Shown here: piece by piece, positions 1 through 10,854 of the stretch
How the letters are laid out: each line of letters opens with the position of its first letter
How positions within the stretch are numbered: position 1 is the first letter of the stretch
Assembly (NCBI RefSeq): GCF_000374305.1
Contig: NZ_KB894103.1
Coordinates: 93,833 to 157,832, forward strand
Direction: 5' to 3'
Length of the DNA stretch: 64,000 bases
Source of the DNA: Actinomadura flavalba DSM 45200
GTDB taxonomy: Bacteria > Actinomycetota > Actinomycetes > Streptosporangiales > Streptosporangiaceae
Program-made: the position numbers and the translations under genes
The notes under the pieces: model-generated
Seen by the model: the letters and a program-made list of their open reading frames with translations, nothing else
Database searches by the model: none
What the model was told of the DNA's origin: nothing

Positions 1-317
1 TCGGTGTGCGTGGTGCTCGTCGTCGGGACGAGCCCGACCCGCGACGTCGCCGGAGCGACCCGAGCGGCGACCAGGACGGCGTCGAGCCAGCCGCGCACCC
101 GGTCGACGCGGTCGTCGGGGCCGTCCGGCAGCGACGACTGGAGCGCGACGTAGTCCTCGATGGTGACCAGGTCGAGCAGGCCGCGTTCGGCCTCGGCGGC
201 CAGGTCCGTCCAGTATCCGGCGGTGAACAGCGCGGCGGGGCGTGCGGCCGGGTGCCGCCACGCGGCGGGGTGCCAGCCGGCGCCGTTCAGCGCGGCGGCG
301 AGATGGAGCGTGCTCAC
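1..317 (-). CDS. Second flavin-dependent monooxygenase of the NtaA/SnaA/DszA type (5' end only)
   Basis: Reading from a GTG at 317 towards the window edge gives about 105 residues that continue past position 1. The N-terminus (LHLAAALNGAGWHPAAW, then a segment GLLDLVTIEDY and ARVAPATSRVGLVPT) has the layout of bacterial luciferase-like monooxygenases that oxidise sulfonates, nitrilotriacetate or thiophenes with reduced flavin. The GTG overlaps the stop of the upstream monooxygenase in a GTGA, so the two are translationally coupled at the end of the ABC-transporter operon. Only the first quarter of the protein is visible, so substrate and completeness cannot be judged. Confidence 0.75.
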   Translation of the reverse strand, partial: MSTLHLAAALNGAGWHPAAWRHPAARPAALFTAGYWTDLAAEAERGLLDLVTIEDYVALQSSLPDGPDDRVDRVRGWLDAVLVAARVAPATSRVGLVPTTSTTHT

Positions 318-1695
318 CGGGCTGCCTCCTCGCGGACGCGGCGCGGCGCGGCCAGACCGAGGTGGTCGCGCAGCGTCGTGCCGGTGTACTCGGTGCGGTG
401 CACGCCCTTGTCCTGGAGGATCGGGACGACGTGTTCGACCAGGTCGTCCAGCCCGCCGGGCGTGAGGTGCGGGACGAAGATGAACCCGTCCGCGACGTCG
501 GTCTGCACGGCGGCGTCGATCTGGTCCGCGACCGACGCGGCGGTGCCGACGAACGTGTGCCGTCCCCACAGCTCGATCGCGGTCTCGCGCAGGCTGAGCC
601 CGCCGTGCGCGGCGGACGTCTCGCGCCACTGCTTCACGACGGCGGCGCGGTCGCCCCGGAACTGGGCGCGGCCCTTGGAGACGCCCTCGCCCGGGTCGGG
701 TTCGGCGTCGGGCAGCGGGCCGTCCGGGTCGTACCCGGACAGGTCGAGGCCCCAGACGCCCTCGGCGAAGGCCAGCGCCGTCCGCGGCCCGACCTGCGCG
801 GCGCGGATCTCGGCGGCGCGCTCGGCGGCGTCGGCCTCGGTGTCTCCGAGGACGTAGGTGACGGCGGGCAGGATCTTCAGGTCGGCGGAGGTCCGGCCGT
901 ACTTGGCGAGGCGGGCCTTGACGTCCTTGTAGAACGCGCGGCCCTCGTCCGGGCGGCTGTGCCGGCTGAAGATCACGTCGGCGTCGCGGGCGGCGAACTC
1001 GCGGCCCTCGTCGGAGTCGCCCGCCTGGATGATCACCGGGTGGCCCTGCGGCGGGCGCGGCGTCGCGAACCGGCCCGCGATGTCGAACTGCGGGCCGGTG
1101 TGCGCGAACGTCCCGGCGCCCGGACGCAGGAACGTCCCGGCGGCGGCGTCGGCGAGCAGGTCGCCGGGCGCCCACGAGTCCCACAGCTCCCGCGCCGTCC
1201 GCAGGAACTCCCGGGCGCGGGAGTACCGCTCGGACTCGGCCAGGTAGCCGCCGCGCCGGAAGTTCTCGCCGGTGAAGGCGTCCCAGCTCGTCACGACGTT
1301 CCACGCCGCGCGTCCCTCGGACAGGTGGTCGAGCGAGGCGAGGCGGCGGGCGACGTCGTAGGGCTCGTTGAACGTGGAGTTCACGGTGGCGGCCAGGCCG
1401 AGGCGGCCGGTGACGGCGGCGAGCGCGGACAGCACGGTCAGCGATTCGGGGCGGCCCACGACGTCCAGATCGTGGATGCGGCCCTTCATCTCGCGCAGCC
1501 GCAGCCCCTCGGCGAGGAACAGGAAGTCGAACCTGCCGCGCTCGGCGGTCCGGGCGAGGTGGACGAACGAGGCGAAGTCGATCTGGCTGCCCGAGCGCGG
1601 GTCGGACCAGACCGTCGTGTTGTTGACGCCGGGGAAGTGCGCGGCGAGATGCACCTGTTTGCGCGGCCGGGGAGGCCGCGCGGCGGGGGGAACGG

Positions 1696-1699
<4 letters not shown>
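314..1699 (-). CDS. FMN-dependent monooxygenase, NtaA/SnaA/DszA/SoxA family
   Basis: The 461-residue product is full length for the nitrilotriacetate/dibenzothiophene-sulfone monooxygenase branch of the luciferase-like superfamily. These enzymes use FMNH2 from a partner reductase. Visible signatures are the N-terminal HLAAHFPGVNN segment, FDFLFLAEGL near residue 58, the SLDHLSEGRAAWNVVTS block ending at residue 138, and HPVIIQAGDSDEGREFAARDADVIF further on. The ATG at 1699 overlaps the stop of the upstream ABC ATPase (ATGA), and its own stop overlaps the start of a second monooxygenase. This context suggests that the importer brings in an organosulfur or similar compound which the pair oxidises. 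The actual substrate is not evident. Confidence 0.9.
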
Positions 1700-3305
<1,606 letters not shown>

Positions 3306-3309
<4 letters not shown>

Positions 3310-4148
3310 GCGGTCCTGCCTTCCAGACGGAGTTGGAACCGGCGTCCCACGACGGTGAACGCCAGCACGGTGAGGGTGATCGCCAGGCCCGGGAACACCG
3401 CGACCCACCAGGCGACCGAGAAGTAGTCGCGGCCCGCCGCGAGCATCGCGCCCCACTCGGGGTCGGGCGGCCGGGCGCCGAACCCGAGGAAGCTCAGCGA
3501 CGCGCCCGCCACCATCGCGATGCCGATCTCGACGGTGACGAGGACGAGCAGCGGCGCGAACGCGTTCGGCAGGATGTGCCGACGGATGATCCGCAGCCGG
3601 GTGAGGCCGAGCGACGTCGCCGCCTCCACGTGCCCGGACGTGCGGATCACCCGGACCTGCACGCGGACGAGCCGGGCATAGCCGGGCACGAGGTACAGCG
3701 CGATGGCGTAGACGGCGTTGACCGTGCCGGGGCCGAGGATCGTCAGCACGACGAGCGCGAGCAGCAGGTTCGGCAGCGACAGCAGCACGTCCACGGCCCG
3801 CATGACGATCTCGTCGACGACGCGCCCGCCGAGCCCGGCCGACAGCCCGAGCAGCGTCCCGGCCGTCACGGCGAGCCCGACCGCGCCGAGCCCGGTGAGC
3901 AGCGACGGCCGCACCCCGTGCACGATCCGCGTCGCGATGTCCCGGCCGTTGGCGTCGGTGCCGAGCAGATGCCCGGCCCCCGGCCCCTGCAACGCGGCCA
4001 TCGTGTCGGCGTCGTTCGGCGACCCGTGCGCGAGCAGCCCCGGCGCCAGCGCGGCCACCGCGAGCAGCACCAGGAAGACCGCCGCCGCCCACACCCCGGG
4101 CGCGAACCGGCCCCGCCGCGCGGGCGCGGCGACCAGCGCGGCCGTCAC
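3306..4148 (-). CDS. ABC importer permease, DppC-like
   Basis: A 280-residue inner-membrane permease of the binding-protein-dependent transport family. After a short cytoplasmic tail there is a first hydrophobic helix (WAAAVFLVLLAVAALAPGLL), the conserved GHLLGTDANGRDI segment typical of DppC/OppC, five further membrane segments, and an EAA-type loop (GHVEAATSLGLTRLRIIRRHILPN) that docks the ATPase. The GTG start at 4148 forms a GTGA overlap with a 47-codon mini-ORF that is itself a damaged copy of this gene's 5' end. It pairs with the DppB-like permease upstream. The substrate class (peptide, opine, nickel or organosulfur) cannot be read from the permease. Confidence 0.9.
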
Positions 4149-4288
4149 GCCGTCGCCCCCGGCCTCGGGTCCGCCCCACGGCGGACGACGACCGGCACGA
4201 GCGGCACCGGGAACGGCCACGCCGCCCGGACGTCCGGCGCGAGCCGGACGGCGCGACGCGCCGGGGTGGTGACCCGCGCGGCCGTCAC
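4145..4288 (-). pseudogene. 47-codon mini-ORF: degenerate duplicate of the dppB/dppC junction
   Basis: Starting at a GTG that overlaps the DppB-like stop (GTGA at 4285-4288), this frame reads VTAARVTTPARRAVRLAPDV and so on. It closely resembles the true DppC-like start, VTAALVAAPARRGRFAPGV. It ends with DPRPGATA, resembling the DppB-like C-terminus DPRLRTTA, and its stop overlaps the real dppC GTG. The simplest reading is a tandem duplication of about 140 bp across the stop/start junction, followed by decay. Translation through it could still couple dppB to dppC. It is too short to be a permease, so I treat it as a gene remnant that may act as a coupling leader. Confidence 0.7.
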
Positions 4289-5211
4289 GCCGTGGTCCGC
4301 AGTCTTGGGTCCACCGCGAGGTAGACGAGGTCCAGCACGATGTTCACCACGACGTAGACGGTCGCCGTGAGGAGCACGACGCCCATGACGACCGGGAGGT
4401 CCTTGCCCGCGACGGCGCCGAGCATGAGCTGCCCGACGCCCTGGCGGGAGAAGACCGTCTCGGTGACGACCAGGCCGCCGATGAGCATGCCGAGCATCCA
4501 GCCGAGCAGCGTGATCGCCGGCAGGGCCGCGTGCCGGAGCGCGTGCCGCAGGCGGACCGCCGCGTCGCCCATGCCGCGCGCGCGGGCGGTGAGGACGAAC
4601 GGCTCGTCCAGCACGCGTTCCAGGCCCTCGCGCAGCACCTGCGCCAGCATCGTCGTCAGCGGGATCGCGACCGCGACGGCGGGCAGCACCAGCGCGCGCA
4701 GGTCGTCGTCGCCCGCCGCCGGGAACCACCCGAGCTGGAACGAGAACACCGTCAGCAGCAGGATGCCCGCCCAGAACACCGGGATCGACACCCCGGCCAG
4801 CTCCGTGCCCGACGCCAGGCCGCGCACCACGCGCGAGCGGCGCGCCGTGAGCAGCGCCAGCGTCGTCGCCGTCACCGCCGCCAGCCCGACCGCCGCCAGC
4901 GTGAGCTGGAGCGACGGCCCGATCCGCGCCCCGATCGCCGCCGTCACCGGCTCGTGGAGCTGGTAGGAGCGGCCGAGGTCGCCGGTGACGACGTGGCCCA
5001 GGTAGGAGGCGTACTGGGCGGGGATCGACCGGTCCAGCCCGTAGTCGTCGATGATCTGCTGCCGCACCTGCGGGCCGACCGTCGTGGAGCCGATGATGGC
5101 GTCCACCGTCGCGCCGGGGGTGAGGTGCAGGGCCGCGAACGCGAGCGTCAGCGCGCCCCAGAGCACCAGCACCGACGTCCCGGCGCGGACGGCGACCCGG
5201 CGGGCCCTCAC
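4285..5211 (-). CDS. ABC importer permease, DppB-like
   Basis: A 308-residue polytopic membrane protein with the DppB/OppB layout: N-terminal helix (SVLVLWGALTLAFAAL), a large loop containing DYGLDRSIPAQYASYLGHVV and GDLGRSYQLHEPV, then about five more helices. The ATPase-docking loop is VLTARARGMGDAAVRLRHALRH and the C-terminus ends DPRLRTTA. The GTG at 5211 overlaps the binding-protein stop in a GTGA, which fixes the start. Together with the DppC-like protein it forms the channel of the importer. Its 3' end is the source of the duplicated mini-ORF that follows. Confidence 0.9.
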   Translation of the reverse strand: MRARRVAVRAGTSVLVLWGALTLAFAALHLTPGATVDAIIGSTTVGPQVRQQIIDDYGLDRSIPAQYASYLGHVVTGDLGRSYQLHEPVTAAIGARIGPSLQLTLAAVGLAAVTATTLALLTARRSRVVRGLASGTELAGVSIPVFWAGILLLTVFSFQLGWFPAAGDDDLRALVLPAVAVAIPLTTMLAQVLREGLERVLDEPFVLTARARGMGDAAVRLRHALRHAALPAITLLGWMLGMLIGGLVVTETVFSRQGVGQLMLGAVAGKDLPVVMGVVLLTATVYVVVNIVLDLVYLAVDPRLRTTA

Positions 5212-6824
5212 GGCTTCGCCGTCCAGGCCCCGTGGAACGTCGGGAACGCCTGCGCCTCCCAGGCCAGGCCGCCGACCCGCTTCCGGACGCCGAGCACCGC
5301 GCTGTACACGTACACCGGCACCGACGCGGCCTGCGCGGTGACCTTCCGCTGCACCTGCCCGTACAGGGCGGCGCGGCGTCCGGCGTCGGTCGTGGCGAGG
5401 GCGGCGTCGAGCCAGCCGTCCAGCTCGCGGTCGGAGTGGCGGCCGATGTTCTGACCCCACCGCTGCGCGGTCGGGATGCTCGCCGTGCCGAACAGGTTGC
5501 CGAGCGCGTCGCCCTCGGCGCGCTGCCAGCTCAGGTCGGCGATGTCGTAGTCGCCCGACGGGACGCGCTCAAGGTACTCCGGCTGCGTCAGGTCGAGGAT
5601 CTGGACGTCGAAGCCGAGCTTCTTCGCCTCGCTCTGCACCTGCTGCGCCAGGGTGTCGCGCTGCTCCCGGACGACCGCCCGCACGAACGGCCAGCGGACC
5701 GTGAGCCGCTTGCCGTCCTTGACACGGTAGCCCTCGCCGTCGCGGGCCGTGTACCCGGCCTCGTCCAGCAGGCGGGCCGCCGCCTGCGGGTCGTACTTAC
5801 GGTCCACTTTGGTGTACCCGGGCGTGGCCGGGGACAGCGGGCTGTCGGCGGGCGCGTACACGCCGAAGTACAGCTTCTTCACGATCGCGGCGAAGTCGAT
5901 GCCGTCACGGAACGCGGTGCGGAGCCGGACGTCGGTGAACGGGCCCTTCTGGTTGTTCAGGTAGTAGGAGTAGACGCCGCCGGGCGCCTGCCGGGACGTC
6001 ACGGTCACGCGGTCGTCGGCCCGGACCCGGGCGACGTTGGCGGGCGGGACCGACGCGATCACGTCCACCTGGCCGCTGGTGAGGGCGCCGAGCCGGACCG
6101 AGTCCTCGCGCAGCACTTTGAACTCCAGCTTCGCCAGCCGCGCCGGGCCCTGGTGGGCGGCGCCCTCGGGCGCCCACCGGTAGTCCGGGTTGCGGTGGTA
6201 CGTGACGCCCTTGCCCGGGGTGAACGCGTCCAGGACGAACGGGCCCGAGCCCACGATCCTGCGGGCCAGCGCCTCCGGCCCGGCCCGGAGCGACGTCGGT
6301 GACTGGACGCCGAAGTACGCCGTGGACAGCGCCGCGAGGAACGGGGCGTGCGGGCGGTCGAACGTCACCCGCACCTCGTGCGGGCCGACCACCTCCGTGC
6401 CCGCGTACGGAGCGATCCAGGACGCGGCGAGCTGCGATTTCGTCGCCGGGGCGACGATGTGCTCCAGGTTCGCCTTGACGGCCTCGGCGTCGAACTTCGT
6501 GCCGTCGCTGAAGGTGACGTCGTCGCGGAGCCGGAACGTGTAGGTCTTCTGGTCGGCGGAGATCTTCCACGACTTCGCCAGCCACGGATGGACGCGGCCC
6601 TCGGCGTCCAGCGCGACGAGCGAGTCCAGCACGGGGCGCGCGAACGAGGCGGTCACGTCCTGCGGGCTGGCGTGCGGGTCGAGGTTGATCGGCTCGTTGT
6701 TGACGCCGTAGACGAGCGTGCCGCCGTCCACGGGACTGCCGGCGCCCGCGGACGTCCCGCCGCCACAGGCCGCCAGGAGCAGGGCCGCGGCGGCGAGGGC
6801 GATCGGGGGGACGGTGGTGCGCAT
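5208..6824 (-). CDS. Family 5 extracellular solute-binding lipoprotein
   Basis: The 538-residue precursor begins with a lipoprotein signal peptide whose lipobox LLAAC places the modified Cys at residue 20, so it is predicted to be anchored outside the membrane. The mature part follows the SBP_bac_5 pattern of peptide/nickel/opine binding proteins: GGTLVYGVNNEPINLDPH, PWLAKSWKISADQKTYTFRL, GSGPFVLDAFTPGKGVTYHR and a run on to WQRAEGDALGNLFG. It is the first gene of the importer-monooxygenase operon and directs substrate to the DppB/C-like channel. Family 5 proteins bind varied ligands, so the partner monooxygenases, not this sequence, suggest an organosulfur or other non-peptide substrate. Confidence 0.92.
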   Translation of the reverse strand: MRTTVPPIALAAAALLLAACGGGTSAGAGSPVDGGTLVYGVNNEPINLDPHASPQDVTASFARPVLDSLVALDAEGRVHPWLAKSWKISADQKTYTFRLRDDVTFSDGTKFDAEAVKANLEHIVAPATKSQLAASWIAPYAGTEVVGPHEVRVTFDRPHAPFLAALSTAYFGVQSPTSLRAGPEALARRIVGSGPFVLDAFTPGKGVTYHRNPDYRWAPEGAAHQGPARLAKLEFKVLREDSVRLGALTSGQVDVIASVPPANVARVRADDRVTVTSRQAPGGVYSYYLNNQKGPFTDVRLRTAFRDGIDFAAIVKKLYFGVYAPADSPLSPATPGYTKVDRKYDPQAAARLLDEAGYTARDGEGYRVKDGKRLTVRWPFVRAVVREQRDTLAQQVQSEAKKLGFDVQILDLTQPEYLERVPSGDYDIADLSWQRAEGDALGNLFGTASIPTAQRWGQNIGRHSDRELDGWLDAALATTDAGRRAALYGQVQRKVTAQAASVPVYVYSAVLGVRKRVGGLAWEAQAFPTFHGAWTAKP

Positions 6825-6868
6825 GGGGCGTACCGGCCTTTCCGGTGGGGGTGCCGGGGCGTGGCGTC

Positions 6869-6912
6869 GACGGTTATTACCTATTTAAAGGGTAGGAAAT
6901 ATAGGTTTAACG
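6869..6912 (-). promoter_or_regulatory. AT-rich promoter region with short inverted repeat upstream of the ABC operon
   Basis: A 40-nt island of A/T stands out in very GC-rich surroundings, 45-90 nt upstream of the binding-protein start. It contains CCTAT at 6880-6884 facing ATAGG at 6901-6905, with AAAGGGTAGG between, giving an imperfect dyad. Position and composition fit the promoter and operator of the importer operon. I cannot name the regulator. Confidence 0.45.
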
Positions 6913-6979
6913 GTCAAGCCCCTCCGGACATGTCGCCGCCCGTGCCGGTTCGTCTGGCACGGGCGGCGACGGGAGCGCG

Positions 6980-7381
6980 TCAGGCGACGGCGGTGCCCTC
7001 CAGCTCGACCATCAGCACGGGGATCGCCAGCCGCGTCACGCCGAGCATCGTGGTCGCCGGGGCCACCCCGGCGGCGCCCAGCCGCGACGCGAGCACGCCG
7101 TAGTGCTGGAACAGCAGGTCGACGTCGGTGGTGTAGACGTTGAGCCGGACGAGGTTCGCCAGCGACATCCCCGCCGCGTCCAGCACCGCCTCCAGGTTCG
7201 CCAGGCTCAGCGCGAGCTGCGCCGCCATGTCGCCCGCGTGCTGCGGCTCGCCGTCGCCGCTCATCGCGGTCTGCCCGGCGGTGTAGAGGGTCCGCGCGGC
7301 TCCGGACACCACCTCGCCCTGGCTGTACCCCAGATTCCCCGACCACGGCCACGGGTTGATCGCCGTTCGCTCCACCGTCAT
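6980..7381 (-). CDS. RidA/YjgF/UK114-like protein
   Basis: A 133-residue protein that matches the RidA fold family over its whole length. It starts NPWPWSGNLGYSQGEVVSGAARTLYTAGQTA, has AAQLALSLANLEAVLDAAGMSLANLVRLNVYTTDVD in the middle, and ends ATTMLGVTRLAIPVLMVELEGTAVA. RidA proper hydrolyses reactive imine/enamine intermediates made by PLP enzymes, but many paralogues have other roles, and the canonical catalytic Arg context (RxxV) is here LGVTRLAIP. It is transcribed away from a WYL-domain regulator, with a perfect palindrome in the 104-bp gap, which suggests that the regulator controls it. Confidence 0.88.
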   Translation of the reverse strand: MTVERTAINPWPWSGNLGYSQGEVVSGAARTLYTAGQTAMSGDGEPQHAGDMAAQLALSLANLEAVLDAAGMSLANLVRLNVYTTDVDLLFQHYGVLASRLGAAGVAPATTMLGVTRLAIPVLMVELEGTAVA

Positions 7382-7445
7382 GTCTGCCCCCTTCGTTCCC
7401 GTCCGGTTCCTCCCGGACGGCCTGCCGACCAGCCTTCCAACGAAT

Positions 7446-7464
7446 CACGACATCCTCTGTCGTG
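7446..7464. promoter_or_regulatory. Perfect 7-bp-arm palindrome in the RidA/WYL divergent promoter
   Basis: CACGACA (7446-7452) and TGTCGTG (7458-7464) are perfect inverted repeats around TCCTC. The right arm lies just upstream of a TAGAGT box at 7473-7478, which ends 7 nt before the WYL gene ATG, so a bound protein would cover its -35 region. This is a good candidate autoregulatory operator. Confidence 0.6.
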
Positions 7465-7485
7465 TATTTCAGTAGAGTTCCGGCC

Positions 7486-8463
7486 ATGCGCGCCGACCGG
7501 CTGGTCTCGCTCGTGCTGCTGCTCCGGCAGCACGAGCGGATGACGGCGTCCGCGCTGGCCGCCGAGCTGGAGGTGTCCACCCGCACCGTCCTGCGCGACA
7601 TCGAGGCGCTGTCGGTCGCGGGCGTCCCGGTCTACGCCGAACGCGGGCGGCACGGCGGGTTCGCGCTGCTGCCCGGCTTCCAGACCGAGCTGACCGGACT
7701 CAACCACGACGAGGCGCTCGCGCTGATCGTCGCCGGGTCGCGGCACGGCGCGCAGGCGTTCGGCCTCGGCGGCGCGCTCGCGTCGGCCATGCGCAAGGTC
7801 GTCGACGCCCTGCCCGAGAGCCGCCGCGCCACCGCCGCCGGAGCGGCCCGCCGCCTGCTCGTCGACCCCGGGACCGACCTGCTCGAACGCCCGCAGACCG
7901 TCGAGGACGACGTGCCCGACGCCATCGCCGCCGAGATCCGGCGCGCGGTGGTCGACGGGCACCGGCTGCGCCTCCGCTACGCCGCCCCCGGCCGCGACGC
8001 GCAGTGGCGCACGGTCGACCCGATCGGCCTGGTGACCGTGCGGGGCCAGGGCTACCTGCTGGCCCAGCGGTCCGGCGCCGACCGCACCTACCGGCTGTCC
8101 CGCGTCCTGGCCGCCGAGGAACTGCCCGAACCGGCGCTGCGGGCCGACCGGATCGACCTCGACCGGGCCTGGCGCGAACGCGGCGCCCGGTTCCGGAGCG
8201 GCGGCGACCAGGTCACCGTGCACCTGCTGCTCGATCCCGCGCGGCGGGACGAACTCGCCGCCACCGCCCTCGCCGTCCACGCCGAGCGGACCGAGGCCGA
8301 CGGCAGGCTCCGCCTCGACGCCGCCTTCCAGGACGCGCGGCACGCCCGGTGGGCCGCCTGGAAACTCGCCACCGGCGCGGAGGTCGTCGCCCCGCAGTGG
8401 CTGCGCGACCACCTGCACGACCGCGCCGCCGCGCTCGCCGCCCGGTACGCGCCGCCGCCCTGA
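7486..8463 (+). CDS. HTH/WYL-domain transcriptional regulator
   Basis: A 325-residue regulator with an N-terminal HTH_11 DNA-binding domain (MRADRLVSLVLLLRQHERMTASALAAEL, then EVSTRTVLRDIEAL in the recognition helix). A linker typical of YafY/DeoR-like proteins follows (GVPVYAERGRHGGFALL), and then a WYL ligand-sensing domain around residues 145-215 (RRAVVDGHRLRLRYA, VDPIGLVTVRGQGYLLA). The usual W-Y-L triad is partly replaced. The ATG at 7486 is preferred over the upstream one at 7462 because the family begins at MRADR and a TAGAGT -10 box ends 7 nt before it, which implies a leaderless message. It is divergent from the RidA-like gene. Confidence 0.88.
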   Translation: MRADRLVSLVLLLRQHERMTASALAAELEVSTRTVLRDIEALSVAGVPVYAERGRHGGFALLPGFQTELTGLNHDEALALIVAGSRHGAQAFGLGGALASAMRKVVDALPESRRATAAGAARRLLVDPGTDLLERPQTVEDDVPDAIAAEIRRAVVDGHRLRLRYAAPGRDAQWRTVDPIGLVTVRGQGYLLAQRSGADRTYRLSRVLAAEELPEPALRADRIDLDRAWRERGARFRSGGDQVTVHLLLDPARRDELAATALAVHAERTEADGRLRLDAAFQDARHARWAAWKLATGAEVVAPQWLRDHLHDRAAALAARYAPPP

Positions 8464-8588
8464 GACGGGAGGTGCCGGTAAGGCGACTGTGACTGTTGGT
8501 AGCCGATCGTGCGCTGTAGGTTCGGGAACGCCGTCCCGGTCCCCCGGGAACCCCTTCCGCGACGCGCACAGAGAGGCCGGGTCGGTAC

Positions 8589-10748
8589 ATGCGACCGTAC
8601 GAGCTGCCGGATTTCTACGTCCCCTACCCCGCCCGTCTGAACCCCCATCTGGAGACGGCCCGCGCGCACGCGACCGTCTGGGCGCGGCAGATGGGCATGC
8701 TGGACGACTCCCGCGACCCCGGCACACCCGACATCTGGACCGAGGCGCAGCTCGACGCGATGGACTACGCGCTGCTGTGCGCCTACACCCACCCCGACTG
8801 CGACGCCGCCGAACTCGACCTCGTCACCGACTGGTACGTCTGGGTCTTCTACTTCGACGACCACTTCCTGGAGGTCTACAAGAAGACCCGCGACCAGGAC
8901 GGCGCCCGCGCCTACCTCGACCGGCTCGCCGCGTTCATGGAACCGGGCTGCGCGCTGGAGCCCGAGAACGCCTGCGAACGCGGGCTCGCCGACCTGTGGG
9001 CGCGGACCGTCCCGGCCATGTCCGACGCCTGGCGCGAACGGTTCGCGCAGAGCACCGACGCGCTGCTGCGCGAGTCGCTGTGGGAACTGTCGAACATCAC
9101 CGACGAGCGCATCCCGAACCCCGTCGAGTACGTGCAGATGCGGCGGAAGGTGGGCGGGGCGCCCTGGTCGGCGGACCTGGTCGAGCACGCCGCCGGGGCC
9201 GAGCTGCCTGCGCGGGTCGTCGGCACGCGGCCGCTGCGCGTCCTCAAGGACACCTTCTCCGACGGCGTCCACATGCGGAACGACCTCTTCTCCTACCAGC
9301 GCGAGACCGAGCAGGAAGGCGAGATCAACAACGCCGTCCTGGTGTTCCGGCACTTCCTCGGCTGCGAACTCCAGGACGCCGCGAACACCGTCAACGACCT
9401 GCTCACGTCCCGGCTGCGGCAGTTCGAGAACACGACGCTGACCGAGCTTCCGTCCGTCTTCGCCGAACACGCCCTCGACCCGGCCGAGCAGGCGCGGGTG
9501 CTCGCCTACGTCAAGGGCCTCCAGGACTGGCAGTCCGGCGGGCACGAATGGCACCTGCGCTCCAGCCGGTACATGAAGAAGGACGAGCCCGAGGGCGTCG
9601 CGCTCGTCGCGTCGCGGCTGCCCGCCGTCGCGGCCGGGCTCGCGCGCGGGTACGGGTACGTCCCGTACGAGCCCGTCGGGCCGACGCGGCTGCCGCAGTT
9701 CCACATGCCGTACACGGCGACGATCAACCCGCACCGCGAGCAGGCGCGGCGCGCGTGCGTCGCCTGGTGCGGGCGGATGGGCATGTACGGCCCGGCGCCC
9801 CGCCACCCCGGCCCGGTGTGGACGCCGCAGTACCTCGCCGGGATGGACTTCGCCACCTGCGCGGCGGCCATCGACCCCGACGCGTCCGCCGACGCGCTCG
9901 ACCTCGCCACCCAGTGGCTCGCCTGGGGCACCTACGGCGACGACTACTTCCCCGCCGTCTTCAACCGCGACCGCGACATGGCCGGGGCGAAGGCGTTCGT
10001 GGCGCGCATCCCGCTGTTCATGCCGCTCGACCTCGGCCCGACCCCGCCGCCGTCCGACCCGATCGAGGCCGGCCTGACCGACCTGTGGCGCCGGACGGCC
10101 GCGCCGATGTCGGCGTCCGCGCGGGAGGAGTTCCACCGCGCCGTCGTCACGATGGTCGAGAGCTGGCCGTGGGAGCTCCAGAACCACATCCAGGGCCGCG
10201 TGCCCGACCCGATCGACTACATCGAGATGCGCCGCCACACGTTCGGGTCGGAGCTGACGACGACGCTGGCCCGCATCGAGCACGAGGGCGCCGTTCCGCC
10301 CGAGATCTTCCGGACCCGGACCCTTCGGGAGCTGGAGGCGTCCGCGATGGACGTCGGCTGCATCATCAACGACATCTTCTCCTACCACAAGGAGATCCAG
10401 TTCGAGGGCGAGCTGAACAACGGCGTCCTGGCCGTCCAGCACTTCCTGGACTGCCCGAAGGAGACGGCGGTGACCGTCCTCAACGACCTCATGACGGCGC
10501 GCATCCACCAGTTCGAGCACGTGGCGGCGACGGAGGTCCCCCAGCTCGACGTGGACGACACCGCCCGCGCGGCGCTGAACGCCTACGTCGGCGAACTCCG
10601 CGACTGGATGGCCGCCATCCTCGTCTGGCACAACGCCACCCGCCGCTACGACGAGAACACCCTGCGCGGCTCGACCCCCCACGCCCCCACGGGCCTGGGC
10701 ACCTCCGCGACCCGCCTGGCCGCCACCCTCCGCACCGCGACCCGCTGA
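8589..10748 (+). CDS. geoA: Geosmin synthase (bifunctional germacradienol/geosmin synthase)
   Basis: A 719-residue protein made of two tandem class I terpene cyclase domains, the usual size for geosmin synthase. In the N-terminal domain the metal-binding motif DDHFLE lies at 90-95 and the NSE-type motif NDLFSYQRE at 231-239; in characterised orthologues this half turns farnesyl diphosphate into germacradienol. The C-terminal domain has DDYFP at 451-455 and NDIFSYHKE at 594-602, and in orthologues converts germacradienol to geosmin by retro-Prins fragmentation. The opening PDFYVPYPARLNPHLE is characteristic. It stands alone, with no prenyl synthase beside it; one lies 11 kb away in the encapsulin operon. 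Both domains look intact. Confidence 0.96.
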   Translation: MRPYELPDFYVPYPARLNPHLETARAHATVWARQMGMLDDSRDPGTPDIWTEAQLDAMDYALLCAYTHPDCDAAELDLVTDWYVWVFYFDDHFLEVYKKTRDQDGARAYLDRLAAFMEPGCALEPENACERGLADLWARTVPAMSDAWRERFAQSTDALLRESLWELSNITDERIPNPVEYVQMRRKVGGAPWSADLVEHAAGAELPARVVGTRPLRVLKDTFSDGVHMRNDLFSYQRETEQEGEINNAVLVFRHFLGCELQDAANTVNDLLTSRLRQFENTTLTELPSVFAEHALDPAEQARVLAYVKGLQDWQSGGHEWHLRSSRYMKKDEPEGVALVASRLPAVAAGLARGYGYVPYEPVGPTRLPQFHMPYTATINPHREQARRACVAWCGRMGMYGPAPRHPGPVWTPQYLAGMDFATCAAAIDPDASADALDLATQWLAWGTYGDDYFPAVFNRDRDMAGAKAFVARIPLFMPLDLGPTPPPSDPIEAGLTDLWRRTAAPMSASAREEFHRAVVTMVESWPWELQNHIQGRVPDPIDYIEMRRHTFGSELTTTLARIEHEGAVPPEIFRTRTLRELEASAMDVGCIINDIFSYHKEIQFEGELNNGVLAVQHFLDCPKETAVTVLNDLMTARIHQFEHVAATEVPQLDVDDTARAALNAYVGELRDWMAAILVWHNATRRYDENTLRGSTPHAPTGLGTSATRLAATLRTATR

Positions 10749-10854
10749 GACCCGCCGCCGACCCGCCCACCCCCCGGCGGGCCGGCGGCGCCCCACCCGT
10801 ACCGGCGTCCGGTGTCGTGCGGCCGCGTCCGGAAGCGCCTGCGCCGGGCCGTGT

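Noticed and set aside
8088..10796. 902-codon open frame antisense to geosmin synthase
   Set aside because: A shadow of high-GC coding sequence. The geosmin synthase motifs on the plus strand are unambiguous.
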